Of a stretch of 64,000 bases of DNA, positions 43,621 through 52,180 are shown piece by piece. Both the position numbers and the translations under genes were made by a program. The DNA is taken from positions 744,001 to 808,000 of the forward strand of contig NZ_LT635549.1 in assembly GCF_900120155.1 (NCBI RefSeq), read 5' to 3'. Within the stretch, counting starts at the first letter, position 1; every line of letters begins with the position of its first letter. The notes under the pieces were generated by a model. It did not search any database and was not told the DNA's origin. It saw only the letters and a list, made by a program, of their open reading frames with translations. This stretch comes from Clostridium sp. Marseille-P3244 (GTDB lineage Bacteria; Bacillota; Clostridia; Lachnospirales; Lachnospiraceae).

Positions 43621-45567
43621 TTATTTTTTATTTTTTTTGACAGTTTTCTTTGTATATGGATCGAATGCATGGCCGCTGCCCTTATAGAAGCGGCTGAACA
43701 TTTCGTAATATTCCAGACGCAGCACCTGGATGCCCACGATCAGTCCTTCAAATCCGCAGACGAACAGGTTGCCGAAGATAACGCCGATCCAGTTGGGATG
43801 GCCGCTTTCCGCTCCCGCAAGCTGCAGGACCACTTCCATGATCGCCGCGTGGCTGACCGCGAAAGCGCCGATACGGATGAAAGAGATCGTGTTGGAAAAA
43901 TAACTCAGAAGCGTCTCAAACATCTCGAAAAATCCCTGTACGACAAACATGCCCTTGCCGGTTTCCATCTTGTCTGCCCGGTGCTGGATCGCTCTTGTAA
44001 GAGGTTCTCTGAAGAAGATCAGCAGCAGCGGGATGCCGAACATCACGGCCAGTACGATGCCGCCCGGAAGCGGATTGCCTGTCATGAAGAGGACGATCAC
44101 GGCTACAACCGCGGCATAAAATACAAGTCCGGCGACTCCGTTGGGATCGAACCATACATTTTCAATATCCTTGCTTCTTATTCCGTTGATAATGTGCAGC
44201 ACCATGGCTACCATGATCAGGAACATCCCAAAGGCCACCGCGACAATAAACACGGTATTCAGCTTTCCGAGGAAAGGAAGCGTGGTCATGTGGTCGATGG
44301 GTCTCATCCAGAGAGCGGGCAGCACATCTTCAAAACCGAAGATGCTTCCGAACAGGAAACCGAAGATCGTGGAAAATACGCCTGCTGTCGCAATGATCCC
44401 CGCCAGGGGAGCCCGTTTAAAATGATAGATAAGGGCGCCGCCGATGAGAAGGAGAAGGCCTTGCCCCACATCTCCGAACATGACGCCGAAAATGAAAGAA
44501 TAGGTCAGTCCCACAAATACGGTAGGGTCCATCTCGTTATGCGCGGGAAGTCCGTACATCTGGACAAACATTTCAAAAGGTTTGAAAAGTTTGGGATTTT
44601 CCAGTTTGGTAGGAGGCTCTCCGAAGTAGGCGTCATGATCGTCTTCCACTACGACGAACACCTTGTCATCGTCCTTGACCTCTTCTACAAACTTCTCTAC
44701 ATCGTCTTCAGCCATCCAGCCGCAGAGGATGTAATAGTCTTCTTTATTATCCTCCATGCGGGCCGCGAGCTTTCGGACATCAAAATTATTGGACAGCTCT
44801 TCCAGCCGGTTCCTGGCAGCCACAAGCTGAGGCGCCCGGTCAGCCAGCATTTCTCCGGCCTGTCTGTCAAGGTCTTCATTTTCTAGATTCACGCGGGCGA
44901 TCTCATTCTCCAGAGACTGATACGCGTGAGCCGGAGTCCCCTCGAACTCATCCTTAAGATCGATCCGCTCAAAGTGAAGAGAACGGAAGACCGCGTCTAC
45001 CTTCTGAGCCTCGGCAGGAGACACAAAATAAGCTCCATAAACGAAACTTTCATCACGTTCTCCTTCCACAAAGATAGCCTTCAGATCATCCATAAGATAT
45101 TTCTGCATCTTATGATAGAACTCAACCGCGATACGGCCAAACCGGTATGTGATGTAGTGGTACGACAGTACCTTGTGGATGTCGCAGTCAAGAGGGCGGA
45201 AGGGGGCGATCGTCTGCTGTTTCGCCCGAAGCTCTTCTATCCTTTTCTTTAGTTTTTCTTTCTTCTCCTGAAGATCCTGGTAATCTTCATTGGCCTTTCG
45301 CACGACCTCGAACATATCGTCAAGGCCCAGTGTTGTATCCGGTGTTACATCCTCCGCGTTGGGAAGATATCCGACGAACTGTGCCGCCTTGCTCAGAGCA
45401 TCCTTGTAAGGGTTCAGTTCCACGAAAGGTCTTAAGTTATCCACAGTCTTCAGCTCAGACAGCGCGGATTCGAGCTGGATCTCATAGCGCGAGAGATACA
45501 GGTCGGTCACGCGGTCAATGTCCGTCCTCGGACCGGATATATTGATGAATTTCATTTTAACGATCAT
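43621..45567 (-). CDS. atpI: V/A-type ATP synthase subunit I
   Basis: A 648-residue stator subunit. The N-terminal half (about 1-330) is a cytoplasmic coiled-coil region that binds the peripheral stalks, and the C-terminal half has about eight membrane helices that form the ion half-channels (GLTYSFIFGVMFGDVGQGLL, NTISFIRIGAFAVSHAAIMEV with the essential Arg). It overlaps the subunit C stop by four bases. Confidence 0.96.
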   Translation of the reverse strand: MIVKMKFINISGPRTDIDRVTDLYLSRYEIQLESALSELKTVDNLRPFVELNPYKDALSKAAQFVGYLPNAEDVTPDTTLGLDDMFEVVRKANEDYQDLQEKKEKLKKRIEELRAKQQTIAPFRPLDCDIHKVLSYHYITYRFGRIAVEFYHKMQKYLMDDLKAIFVEGERDESFVYGAYFVSPAEAQKVDAVFRSLHFERIDLKDEFEGTPAHAYQSLENEIARVNLENEDLDRQAGEMLADRAPQLVAARNRLEELSNNFDVRKLAARMEDNKEDYYILCGWMAEDDVEKFVEEVKDDDKVFVVVEDDHDAYFGEPPTKLENPKLFKPFEMFVQMYGLPAHNEMDPTVFVGLTYSFIFGVMFGDVGQGLLLLIGGALIYHFKRAPLAGIIATAGVFSTIFGFLFGSIFGFEDVLPALWMRPIDHMTTLPFLGKLNTVFIVAVAFGMFLIMVAMVLHIINGIRSKDIENVWFDPNGVAGLVFYAAVVAVIVLFMTGNPLPGGIVLAVMFGIPLLLIFFREPLTRAIQHRADKMETGKGMFVVQGFFEMFETLLSYFSNTISFIRIGAFAVSHAAIMEVVLQLAGAESGHPNWIGVIFGNLFVCGFEGLIVGIQVLRLEYYEMFSRFYKGSGHAFDPYTKKTVKKNKK

Positions 45568-46610
45568 CGGGTTTTACCTCCAACGTATGCCAGCGTCTCG
45601 CCTGGATTTAATCTGTAGCGTACACATTCCATGGCGGTCGTCAGCTTTTTGATTTCCTCTTCCTTTGAAAAAAGATAAGTATTGATCACGGCGATGGAGT
45701 ATGGATTGCGCCGGCGGTCAATCGTATAAAGATGCTGCAGGCATTCCGTGTACATCTGCTCAATGGTCAGATGCTGCCGGAAATTGTAATGGCGGGCGTA
45801 GGAAGTTCTTTCCACCACTGCCTCGAATTCTTCCAGCCCCGGAGCCTCCACCATCTCTTTGATCATGTCAGTTGAGATCTTGTAGTGGATCGGTATGAGC
45901 AGCAGATAAATATCGGCAGGCTTCATATTATAATATTTTTTGGCCCGGTAGATCCACTGCAGATTCAGCAGATCGATCTTGGAGCCCCGCTCCCGGATAA
46001 AGATTTCCAGATCATCTTTTTTCAGGACTTTTTTCTGTTCCTTCCAGGTAGAAGTGAAAAAGTAGAGATCCAGCGCCAGATTATAGTCATAAAGCGTGAC
46101 ATCCTGAGCATCTTTCAGCTTCTTTAGAGGAGCATAATATTCCGTCCCTTTTAAATTCTCCACCAGCTCATCCGTTGTCCGTGAAGTAATGAGCTTCTCG
46201 ATGGATATCTGAGAGTACCGGTCAAAGAAAGCACGTTTATAGTTGAGGTCAAAAGGCTGCTTGTACCGGTTGATCACGATACGCAGGCAGTAGTTGATCA
46301 GATCGATCTCATAATTCTTAAGGATAAGCTTCATGAGCCGCCTCTGTTTTTGCCCGCTGAATCGATAGATTTTTGTATAATCATGATATAGAGACTGGGT
46401 CAGGAGTTTCTCCACATTGCCTCTGTGAATCTGATCATCTTCAAGTGTACTGAGGATACCGGCATAAGCGGTATTTTTCTTGAGATAATCTACAATGTCA
46501 GGAACGCTTCCCAGCCCCGCGATCTCCGTGAACTGTTCCGGCCTGAGGAGTTTGGCCTCCATGGCCCGGATCTTGGTCACGATGCCGCTGTATTCCAGTA
46601 AGTTTCCCAT
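45564..46610 (-). CDS. atpC: V/A-type ATP synthase subunit C
   Basis: A 348-residue adaptor that joins the central stalk to the K ring. It shows the family's three helical repeats and conserved LINYCLRIVINRYKQPFDLN and PYSIAVINTYLFSKEEEIKKL. It starts with ATG three bases after the coiled-coil subunit and overlaps subunit I. Confidence 0.92.
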   Translation of the reverse strand: MGNLLEYSGIVTKIRAMEAKLLRPEQFTEIAGLGSVPDIVDYLKKNTAYAGILSTLEDDQIHRGNVEKLLTQSLYHDYTKIYRFSGQKQRRLMKLILKNYEIDLINYCLRIVINRYKQPFDLNYKRAFFDRYSQISIEKLITSRTTDELVENLKGTEYYAPLKKLKDAQDVTLYDYNLALDLYFFTSTWKEQKKVLKKDDLEIFIRERGSKIDLLNLQWIYRAKKYYNMKPADIYLLLIPIHYKISTDMIKEMVEAPGLEEFEAVVERTSYARHYNFRQHLTIEQMYTECLQHLYTIDRRRNPYSIAVINTYLFSKEEEIKKLTTAMECVRYRLNPGETLAYVGGKTR

Positions 46611-46613
46611 AGG

Positions 46614-46925
46614 TTACACCTCGGTGATTCTTTTTAATATCTCATGGGCATATTCAGTATGTTTTTCTTCGTATTCCTTCTGAAGCGCAAGAATGGTTTC
46701 CTCGCTGGCGTCATTCTGATTGCCCAGAATGCCGGAAGTCTTTTTCTCAAGCTCGTCCCGGATGGTGCTCAAACGGGCCTGGGTTTCCTTCTCAAGGTTT
46801 TCATCAAATTGTCTTCGCTTTTCATCATATTCTTTTTCCAGAGTCTTCTTCTGATCCTCGGCATGCTGCACTATGGCTGACGCAGCTTCCTCGATCTCAG
46901 TCAGTCTGTTAACGATTGAGTCCAT
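46614..46925 (-). CDS. V/A-type ATPase G/H-like coiled-coil subunit
   Basis: A 103-residue charged coiled-coil protein heading the ATPase operon. Its size, position and Glu/Lys-rich heptads (EEAASAIVQHAEDQKKTLEKEYDE) match the G/H peripheral-stalk partner of subunit E. Two ATG codons are adjacent; the second (46925) is better spaced from GGAGG. The assignment rests on position as much as on sequence. The 46929-47157 intergenic region upstream carries divergent promoters to trmB and no gene. Confidence 0.82.
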   Translation of the reverse strand: MDSIVNRLTEIEEAASAIVQHAEDQKKTLEKEYDEKRRQFDENLEKETQARLSTIRDELEKKTSGILGNQNDASEETILALQKEYEEKHTEYAHEILKRITEV

Positions 46926-47157
46926 CATTAGCCTCCTGTCTTCAGGTAAATATCAATAAGCTTATCATACACCTTTTCATGGAAAATGCAAGGAAAGAAA
47001 TTGCATATATTTTTTTGAATTTTACGTACAATTTTGGAAATTTTGACCGGACTGAAAACTCATGTTATTATAGAAATGTGTACAATAATATTCGCGGCTG
47101 TTCGGGTAAAATATAATTAAATGCGGGTATCAGCTGACGGATAGAAAGGGAGGGCTT

Positions 47158-47808
47158 ATGAGATTAAGAAATATACCCAGGGCAGAAGGCGTACTCCGGG
47201 AACATCCCGTGGTGATAAAGCGGCCTGAGGATCAGCGGGGATGCTGGCAGCAGGTCTTTGGAAACAGAAATCCGATTTATATCGAGATCGGGACAGGGAA
47301 AGGGCGTTTTATCCTGAATATGGCAGAGAGATATCCTGACATTAATTTTATCGGGATTGAACGGTATTCCAGCGTGCTTCTCAGGGCAGTAGAAAAATAT
47401 GACACAGAAGAATTCAACAGACTGAAGAACGTCAGGTTTGTCTGTATGGACGCAAGAAATATCGAAGATGTATTCGCAGAGGAAGAAATCGGACGTATCT
47501 ATCTGAATTTTTCTGATCCGTGGCCCAAGGCAAGACACGCAAAACGTCGTCTTACATCTTCCGAATTTCTGGAACGGTATGAGAAGGTTCTGGAGCCCGG
47601 CGGGGAGATCGAGTTTAAGACAGACAACACGGCGCTCTTTAATTTTTCCATCGAGCAGATCAAGGAGACCGGATGGACTTTGACCGGATTTACTTATGAC
47701 CTTCATCATAATGAAGAAATGGCCAAAGACAATGTTATGACAGAATATGAAGAAAAATTTTCCCGAAACGGGAATCCGATCAATAAGCTGACGGCTATGA
47801 GAAAGTAG
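47158..47808 (+). CDS. trmB: tRNA (guanine-N7)-methyltransferase
   Basis: A 216-residue SAM-dependent enzyme that makes m7G46 in tRNA. The SAM motif is IEIGTGKGRF, followed by FIGIERYSSVL and the TrmB signature FSDPWPKARHAKRRL. EFKTDNTALF contributes to the active site. AAAGGGAGG stands before the ATG. It is divergent from the ATPase operon and monocistronic as far as I can see. Confidence 0.96.
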   Translation: MRLRNIPRAEGVLREHPVVIKRPEDQRGCWQQVFGNRNPIYIEIGTGKGRFILNMAERYPDINFIGIERYSSVLLRAVEKYDTEEFNRLKNVRFVCMDARNIEDVFAEEEIGRIYLNFSDPWPKARHAKRRLTSSEFLERYEKVLEPGGEIEFKTDNTALFNFSIEQIKETGWTLTGFTYDLHHNEEMAKDNVMTEYEEKFSRNGNPINKLTAMRK

Positions 47809-47866
47809 ACAGATCCGCTTCTGCACAGTTACAGACCGCGGCGCATATAATAATCTATAATAATGA

Positions 47867-48055
47867 GTGGCAGACGAAAAAGAGAGTCGTCTGTGCAGGC
47901 AGGTGTATTATAGATATGAAGAAAAAGTGCTGGAAGACATGTGTAAGAGAGATGTTTTACTGCAGGCCGGGGCTGAACAGGCACCTGCTCTGTATACGGG
48001 ATTCTATGGCAGAGGTATGCAGGATCCTGAATGCCGGGGCATGTCACGGCAATGA
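47867..48055 (+). CDS. Possible small protein between trmB and thioredoxin-like gene
   Basis: A 62-codon GTG-start frame with plausible amphipathic content (CRQVYYRYEEKVLEDMCKR) and no ribosome binding site at the start. It ends 30 bases before the thioredoxin-like gene. Codon use resembles the neighbours, but length and start evidence are weak. It may be a small Cys-containing protein, or chance. Confidence 0.3.
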   Translation: MADEKESRLCRQVYYRYEEKVLEDMCKRDVLLQAGAEQAPALYTGFYGRGMQDPECRGMSRQ

Positions 48056-48085
48056 CAAGAAGGACCAAAAAGGCAGGTGTCAGCC

Positions 48086-48391
48086 GTGATAAAGGAGATC
48101 AGACCAGAAGAGTTCAGAGGGGAAATAGAAAAATCTCTATTGCCCGCGCTTGTGGAATTTTATGCCGGGTGGTGCCCCAAATGTGCCATGATGGAAGACG
48201 TAGTGGCGCAGTTCGCGGCGGAGAATGCCGGGGCGGTCAGAGTATACCGGATCGACGCGGATCAGTCTGAAGAGCTGATGGAAAGCTATGGATTGAACAG
48301 AGTTCCTACATTTTTATCTTTTCGAGGGGGAAAGGTCAAAGGAGCCGTGACCGGAGTCGTGACGAAAAAAGTACTGGAAGGGCTGTTTTGA
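48086..48391 (+). CDS. Thioredoxin-family protein
   Basis: A 101-residue thioredoxin-fold protein with the active site WCPKC (instead of WCGPC), preceded by VEFYAG and followed by the cis-Pro segment NRVPTFLSF. The CPKC pair is like that of some glutaredoxin/thioredoxin hybrids in anaerobes, so its redox potential and partner may differ from those of the main thioredoxin. The start is probably the GTG at 48086 with GGCAGG eight bases upstream; a GTG at 48077 is also possible. No signal peptide is present. It lies 146 bases before tRNA-Lys. Confidence 0.85.
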   Translation: MIKEIRPEEFRGEIEKSLLPALVEFYAGWCPKCAMMEDVVAQFAAENAGAVRVYRIDADQSEELMESYGLNRVPTFLSFRGGKVKGAVTGVVTKKVLEGLF

Positions 48392-48465
48392 GTATTTTTT
48401 GGAAAGAAACAAAGAACAGGATCAAAAATGTGGTTAAAAATGAGCAAGAAAATATTAAAAAAGTC

Positions 48466-48494
48466 TTGCATTTTGCGGCGGGGTCATATATAAT
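48466..48494 (+). promoter_or_regulatory. tRNA-Lys promoter
   Basis: TTGCAT (48466-48471) and TATAAT (48489-48494) with a 17-base spacer stand 43 bases before the tRNA 5' end. Confidence 0.8.
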
Positions 48495-48537
48495 AGCTTT
48501 TGCGTTATCTGTTAGGCAGATGGCAGAAAGAGGAAAA

Positions 48538-48610
48538 GCGCGATTAGCTCAGCTGGCAGAGCACCTGACTCTTAATCAGGGTGTCCAGGGTTCGAACCCC
48601 TGATCGCGCA
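48538..48610 (+). tRNA. tRNA-Lys (anticodon CTT)
   Basis: The acceptor stem GCGCGAT/ATCGCGC, D arm GCTCAGCTGGCAGAGC, anticodon stem CCTGA/TCAGG with loop CTCTTAA (anticodon CTT) and T arm CAGGG-TTCGAAC-CCCTG are complete. The discriminator base is A and CCA is not encoded. The 3' half is repeated exactly at 51947-51988. Confidence 0.97.
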
Positions 48611-48759
48611 CTTAGAAATCGCTGTTTTTGCGGACATTGCGAGCCGCGGGGACGGCGGTTTTTTTGCGTGAAGCAATGAGCAGCGCGGAGCGCGGAATCG
48701 AAGTGCGCGCTGCGAATGGAAGCAGAGAAAGAGCGCAGAGAAGATTTTCCCCGTAAATA

Positions 48760-49353
48760 TCAGGAATGTCTTACGGAAAAGTCTGGATAGAACCCCCTCA
48801 GTGCGTTCATGATGAGCTTAAATGTAAGTTCGGCCATATGCTGGGGACTTACGGAAGATCCATCTGACAGCCAGGCCTTGACCAGGCCGATACAGCCGGA
48901 GAGACAGAAGGCGTAGTAGTATGTCAGATCATCCATTTTCTCCGGAAATGTTTCTTTCAGGGCGTTCAGGCTGTGCTCGGAGAGGATATTCTCAATCCGG
49001 TGCAGAAAAGAGATATCACCGTTGGGACCCAGGAGAGCGGCGCAGATATCCCGGTTTTCCGCGAGGATGGAAAAAATATCCTCGATGAACGGAAAGCTGT
49101 CTTCGTTGAACGGACTTACCGGATGGGTATGGATCAGATCTTCGATGTCTCCGGTCAGTTCGTTTTCAATCTTTTCCATCATGTCATAGATATCCGCATA
49201 GTGCAGATAGAAAGTGGAACGGTTGATGTCCACTTTTTCTACGAGTTCTTTGACCGTGATCTCTTTTAAACTCTTTTCTTTCAGAAGTTCGGCCAGTCCC
49301 TGACGGAGCTGGGCTCTTGTCTTGCGAACCCGCCGGTCCATATTTTTTGACAT
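48760..49353 (-). CDS. TetR/AcrR-family regulator divergent from YhgE gene
   Basis: A 197-residue regulator. The helix-turn-helix (EITVKELVEKVDINRSTFYLHYADIYDMMEKIE) covers about residues 34-66. The C-terminal part is the helical ligand/dimer domain (TetR_C_7-like). AAGGAGGG stands before the ATG at 49353. It is divergent from the YhgE/Pip gene, with two operator-like dyads between them, so autoregulation and control of the YhgE gene are likely. Both genes lie between the intact tRNA-Lys and its duplicated 3' half. Confidence 0.92.
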   Translation of the reverse strand: MSKNMDRRVRKTRAQLRQGLAELLKEKSLKEITVKELVEKVDINRSTFYLHYADIYDMMEKIENELTGDIEDLIHTHPVSPFNEDSFPFIEDIFSILAENRDICAALLGPNGDISFLHRIENILSEHSLNALKETFPEKMDDLTYYYAFCLSGCIGLVKAWLSDGSSVSPQHMAELTFKLIMNALRGFYPDFSVRHS

Positions 49354-49401
49354 GAAACATTCCCTCCTTTAAAAATAATAGACACCACATTGTCTGATTA
49401 T

Positions 49402-49513
49402 CCATTAACAGACAGAGCAGTGTTAGATTAATGGTTGTATCTTTTTTATGATTTTACTATAATTTAGGATGCTTAAAAAATCAACACGATATCTATTAAT
49501 AGAATTAATGTTG
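49402..49513. promoter_or_regulatory. YhgE promoter with two flanking dyads
   Basis: TTGTAT (49435-49440) and TATAAT (49458-49463) with a 17-base spacer form the promoter of the YhgE gene. A dyad CCATTAA-N-TTAATGG (49402-49434) ends directly before the -35. A second dyad CAACA...TGTTG, centred on a TATTAATA core (49482-49513), lies after the start of transcription. The divergent TetR protein is the natural ligand. Confidence 0.65.
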
Positions 49514-49537
49514 CAAAAAGAAAGGGGACAGTAGACA

Positions 49538-51934
49538 ATGCTGAGACAGGAATGGCACAGGCTGTTCAAAAATAAGATTTTACTGATTGTTACAGTAGCG
49601 GTCATCGCGATCCCGACAATCTATACCACACTTTTCCTTGGATCCATGTGGGATCCATACGGGAATATCGATAAACTTCCGGTGGCGGTCATCAACCATG
49701 ACGTGCCGGTCACCTATGAAGATCAGAAGCTGGACATTGGCGGAACGTTGATGGAGGAACTGAAAAAGAACGATTCTCTGGACTTTCAGTTTCCGTCAGA
49801 GACGGAGGCGCGGAAGGGCCTTGAGGACGGCACGTACTATATGGTTATCACCATACCGGAGGACTTTTCGGCCCATGCCTCAACGCTGACAGACGCGCAT
49901 CCGGAGAAGATGACGCTGGCTTATGAAACGAATCCGGGAACGAACTACATTGCGTCCAAGATGAGCGAGACGGCGATGAAAGAACTGGAGAGCTCGGTAC
50001 GGGAAGAGGTTACAAAAACGTATACAGAAGTTCTGTTCGGCAGGCTTGCGGAATTGGGTGACGGAATGCAGGAAGCGGCGGATGGTTCGGGTGAACTGAA
50101 AACCGGAACGGATCAGCTGGCCGACGGAAATCAGACGATTACCGACAATCTGCAGGCCCTTTCAGACAGTGCCTTAGTATTTGTGGACGGAAGCCGGGAG
50201 CTGGAAGTGGGGATTGGCCGGTATACAGACGGAGCCAGTGCGGTTGCAGCAGGGGCAGAAGAGCTGCAAAGCGGTGCAAATGCACTGGACAGTGGTGTAA
50301 ATGGTGCGCAGAAAGGAGGTGCTGATCTGGCAGCTGGCGCGGTGGATGTAGATGATAACATGACTATGCTCAATGCCGGACTGTCCGAACTGAATGCGGA
50401 GGCGGCGGCCCTTCCCGATGCGGCGGATGCGCTGAATGACGGCGCGGCTTCATTAGGTGACAGCGCGCAGCAGCTCTCGGACGGGATTGCATCTCTGTCT
50501 GAAGGGGCGGCCGGCCTGAAGACCGGTGCTGATGCGCTTAGTTCCGGCCTGCAGTCTGCTGCTTCCAGTTCCCAGTCGCTGCGCGACGGGGCGGCCGGGA
50601 TCAGTCAGGCGCTTTCGGCACTCGCCGGAGAGGAAGGCGTGCCGGAGGAAGTGCGGGCACAGATCGCGGCAGTTCAGCAGCAGGCGGACACATTTTCTGC
50701 AAGTGTTTCCGCCTACACATATGGTGTCGATGAAGCGGCGGACGGGAGCGCGCAGATTGCAGCGGAGATCCCGGATCTTCAGAACGGCATTTCCGCGGTA
50801 CAGAGTGGTGCAGATTCCCTTAAGAACGGGATAGGGCGGCTTCAGACCGGCACTTCCGCATTGGCGGAACAGGCGCCGGCGCTGGCGGGTGGAATTTCCA
50901 ATGCTGCATCAGGGGCGGATCAGCTTCAGAAGCAGGGAACATCGGCGCTCCGGAAAGGAGCTGCGGATCTGGACAGCGGTCTGGGAGAGCTGGCACAGGG
51001 AAGCGCGAAGCTGAAAGATGGAACGGATACGCTTGTCTCCGGAACCGGGCAGCTTACCTCGAACAGCAAATCGTTGACGGAAGGCGCGGCGAAACTAACA
51101 GATGGAGCCGGCCAGATCAGCAGCGGTGCGGGACAACTCGCTGACGGCAGCGGAGAACTAGGCGATGGGATCAGGCAGGTTTCGGAAGGCGCGGAGACGC
51201 TGTCAAAGGAACTGGGAAGCGGAGCGGAGCAGATCCTGGAGACGAACACATCGGATCAGGCGGCGGATATGTTTGCCGCACCGATAGATGCGGAAGAGAC
51301 ACAGATTACGGAGGTGGCCGACAACGGCCATGCTATGGCGCCGTATATGATGTCCGTAGGCTTGTGGGTCGGCTGTATCGCGTTCAGTCTGATGTATCCG
51401 CTGACCAGTTATGCCGGGCAGATGAAATCCGGTTTCCGCTGGTGGATCAGCAAGGCGTCCGTGCTCTATCTGACGGCAGTGCTCCAGGCAGTAGTTATGA
51501 TCGGCGCACTGCATATATTCGATGGTTTTATACCTGTGGAAATGGGAAAGACAGTCCTGACAGCGTGCGCGGCGTCCCTTGCATTCATGTCGGTGATGTA
51601 CTTCTTCACCAGCCTGCTGGGGCGCGTTGGAAGCTTCCTGATGCTGATCTTCATGGTGATCCAGCTGGCAGGTTCCGTGGGGACATACCCTTATGAACTG
51701 TCAGGATCATTTGTGCCGTATCTTCACGGCTGGGTACCGTTTACCTATACGGTGAAAGCGTTCCGCAGCGCCATAAGCGGCGGGGGAAGTATCCGGGGCT
51801 GCCTCATTTTCCTGCTGATCCTGTTCCTCGTATTTACAGGACTTACGATCCTGGAGTTCACTGTGCGGGCACGGAAAATGCAGGAAGGGAAGAACACCTG
51901 GATGGTATGGCTGGAAGAGCACGGACTGGCATAA
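49538..51934 (+). CDS. YhgE/Pip-domain membrane protein
   Basis: A 798-residue membrane protein of the YhgE/Pip (phage infection protein) family. One N-terminal helix (about 12-33) is followed by a YhgE N-domain, then a long extracellular region (about 170-590) of short repeats of the DGxxxLxxGxxxL type (LKTGTDQLADGN, LKDGTDTLVSGT, ISSGAGQLADGS) forming a beta-helix or coiled stalk, and an ABC-2-like C-terminal block with about five helices (about 600-780). In Lactococcus Pip is a phage receptor; in streptococci the family is tied to ESX/type VII secretion. GGGGAC stands before the ATG. No WXG100 genes are near, so the role here is open. Confidence 0.92.
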   Translation: MLRQEWHRLFKNKILLIVTVAVIAIPTIYTTLFLGSMWDPYGNIDKLPVAVINHDVPVTYEDQKLDIGGTLMEELKKNDSLDFQFPSETEARKGLEDGTYYMVITIPEDFSAHASTLTDAHPEKMTLAYETNPGTNYIASKMSETAMKELESSVREEVTKTYTEVLFGRLAELGDGMQEAADGSGELKTGTDQLADGNQTITDNLQALSDSALVFVDGSRELEVGIGRYTDGASAVAAGAEELQSGANALDSGVNGAQKGGADLAAGAVDVDDNMTMLNAGLSELNAEAAALPDAADALNDGAASLGDSAQQLSDGIASLSEGAAGLKTGADALSSGLQSAASSSQSLRDGAAGISQALSALAGEEGVPEEVRAQIAAVQQQADTFSASVSAYTYGVDEAADGSAQIAAEIPDLQNGISAVQSGADSLKNGIGRLQTGTSALAEQAPALAGGISNAASGADQLQKQGTSALRKGAADLDSGLGELAQGSAKLKDGTDTLVSGTGQLTSNSKSLTEGAAKLTDGAGQISSGAGQLADGSGELGDGIRQVSEGAETLSKELGSGAEQILETNTSDQAADMFAAPIDAEETQITEVADNGHAMAPYMMSVGLWVGCIAFSLMYPLTSYAGQMKSGFRWWISKASVLYLTAVLQAVVMIGALHIFDGFIPVEMGKTVLTACAASLAFMSVMYFFTSLLGRVGSFLMLIFMVIQLAGSVGTYPYELSGSFVPYLHGWVPFTYTVKAFRSAISGGGSIRGCLIFLLILFLVFTGLTILEFTVRARKMQEGKNTWMVWLEEHGLA

Positions 51935-51946
51935 TGGATGAAATGT

Positions 51947-51991
51947 CTCTTAATCAGGGTGTCCAGGGTTCGAACCCCTGATCGCGCACTT
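51947..51991 (+). repeat. Duplicated 3' half of tRNA-Lys (attachment-site-like)
   Basis: Bases 51947-51991 are identical to 48569-48613 (offset 3378): the anticodon loop, T arm, acceptor 3' strand and first bases after tRNA-Lys. Similarity continues into the terminator region of both copies (AAATCGCTGTTTTTG, then GGGGACGGCGGTTTTTTT). The copy has no 5' half and cannot be a tRNA. It brackets the TetR/YhgE pair together with the intact tRNA, like the two att sites of an integrated element, but no integrase lies between. Confidence 0.9.
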
Positions 51992-52180
51992 GAAATCGCT
52001 GTTTTTGGAGACGATGGAGCTCCGGGGACGGCGGTTTTTTTGTCTGCTAAGAATTTTTTAAGATTTGTATCGAGATTTTTTTAATCGTGGGCTATTATAT
52101 TATGCAGTGTGGACCACACAGGAAGCCATGGCAGAAAGACACTGCCTGCGGAAATACGCGGCAGATCAGAGGAGGAAGAT

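Noticed and set aside
48388..48603. Open frame running into tRNA-Lys
   Set aside because: Its C-terminal part is the tRNA gene itself; no ribosome binding site.
50131..51249. Reverse-strand open frames inside the YhgE gene
   Set aside because: They mirror the low-complexity repeats of YhgE and are Ser/Ala/Pro-rich with no start signals.
48610..51947. Complete prophage or integrative element between the tRNA copies
   Set aside because: Only a TetR and a YhgE gene are present; no integrase, excisionase or phage gene is seen, so only a cassette or remnant is claimed.
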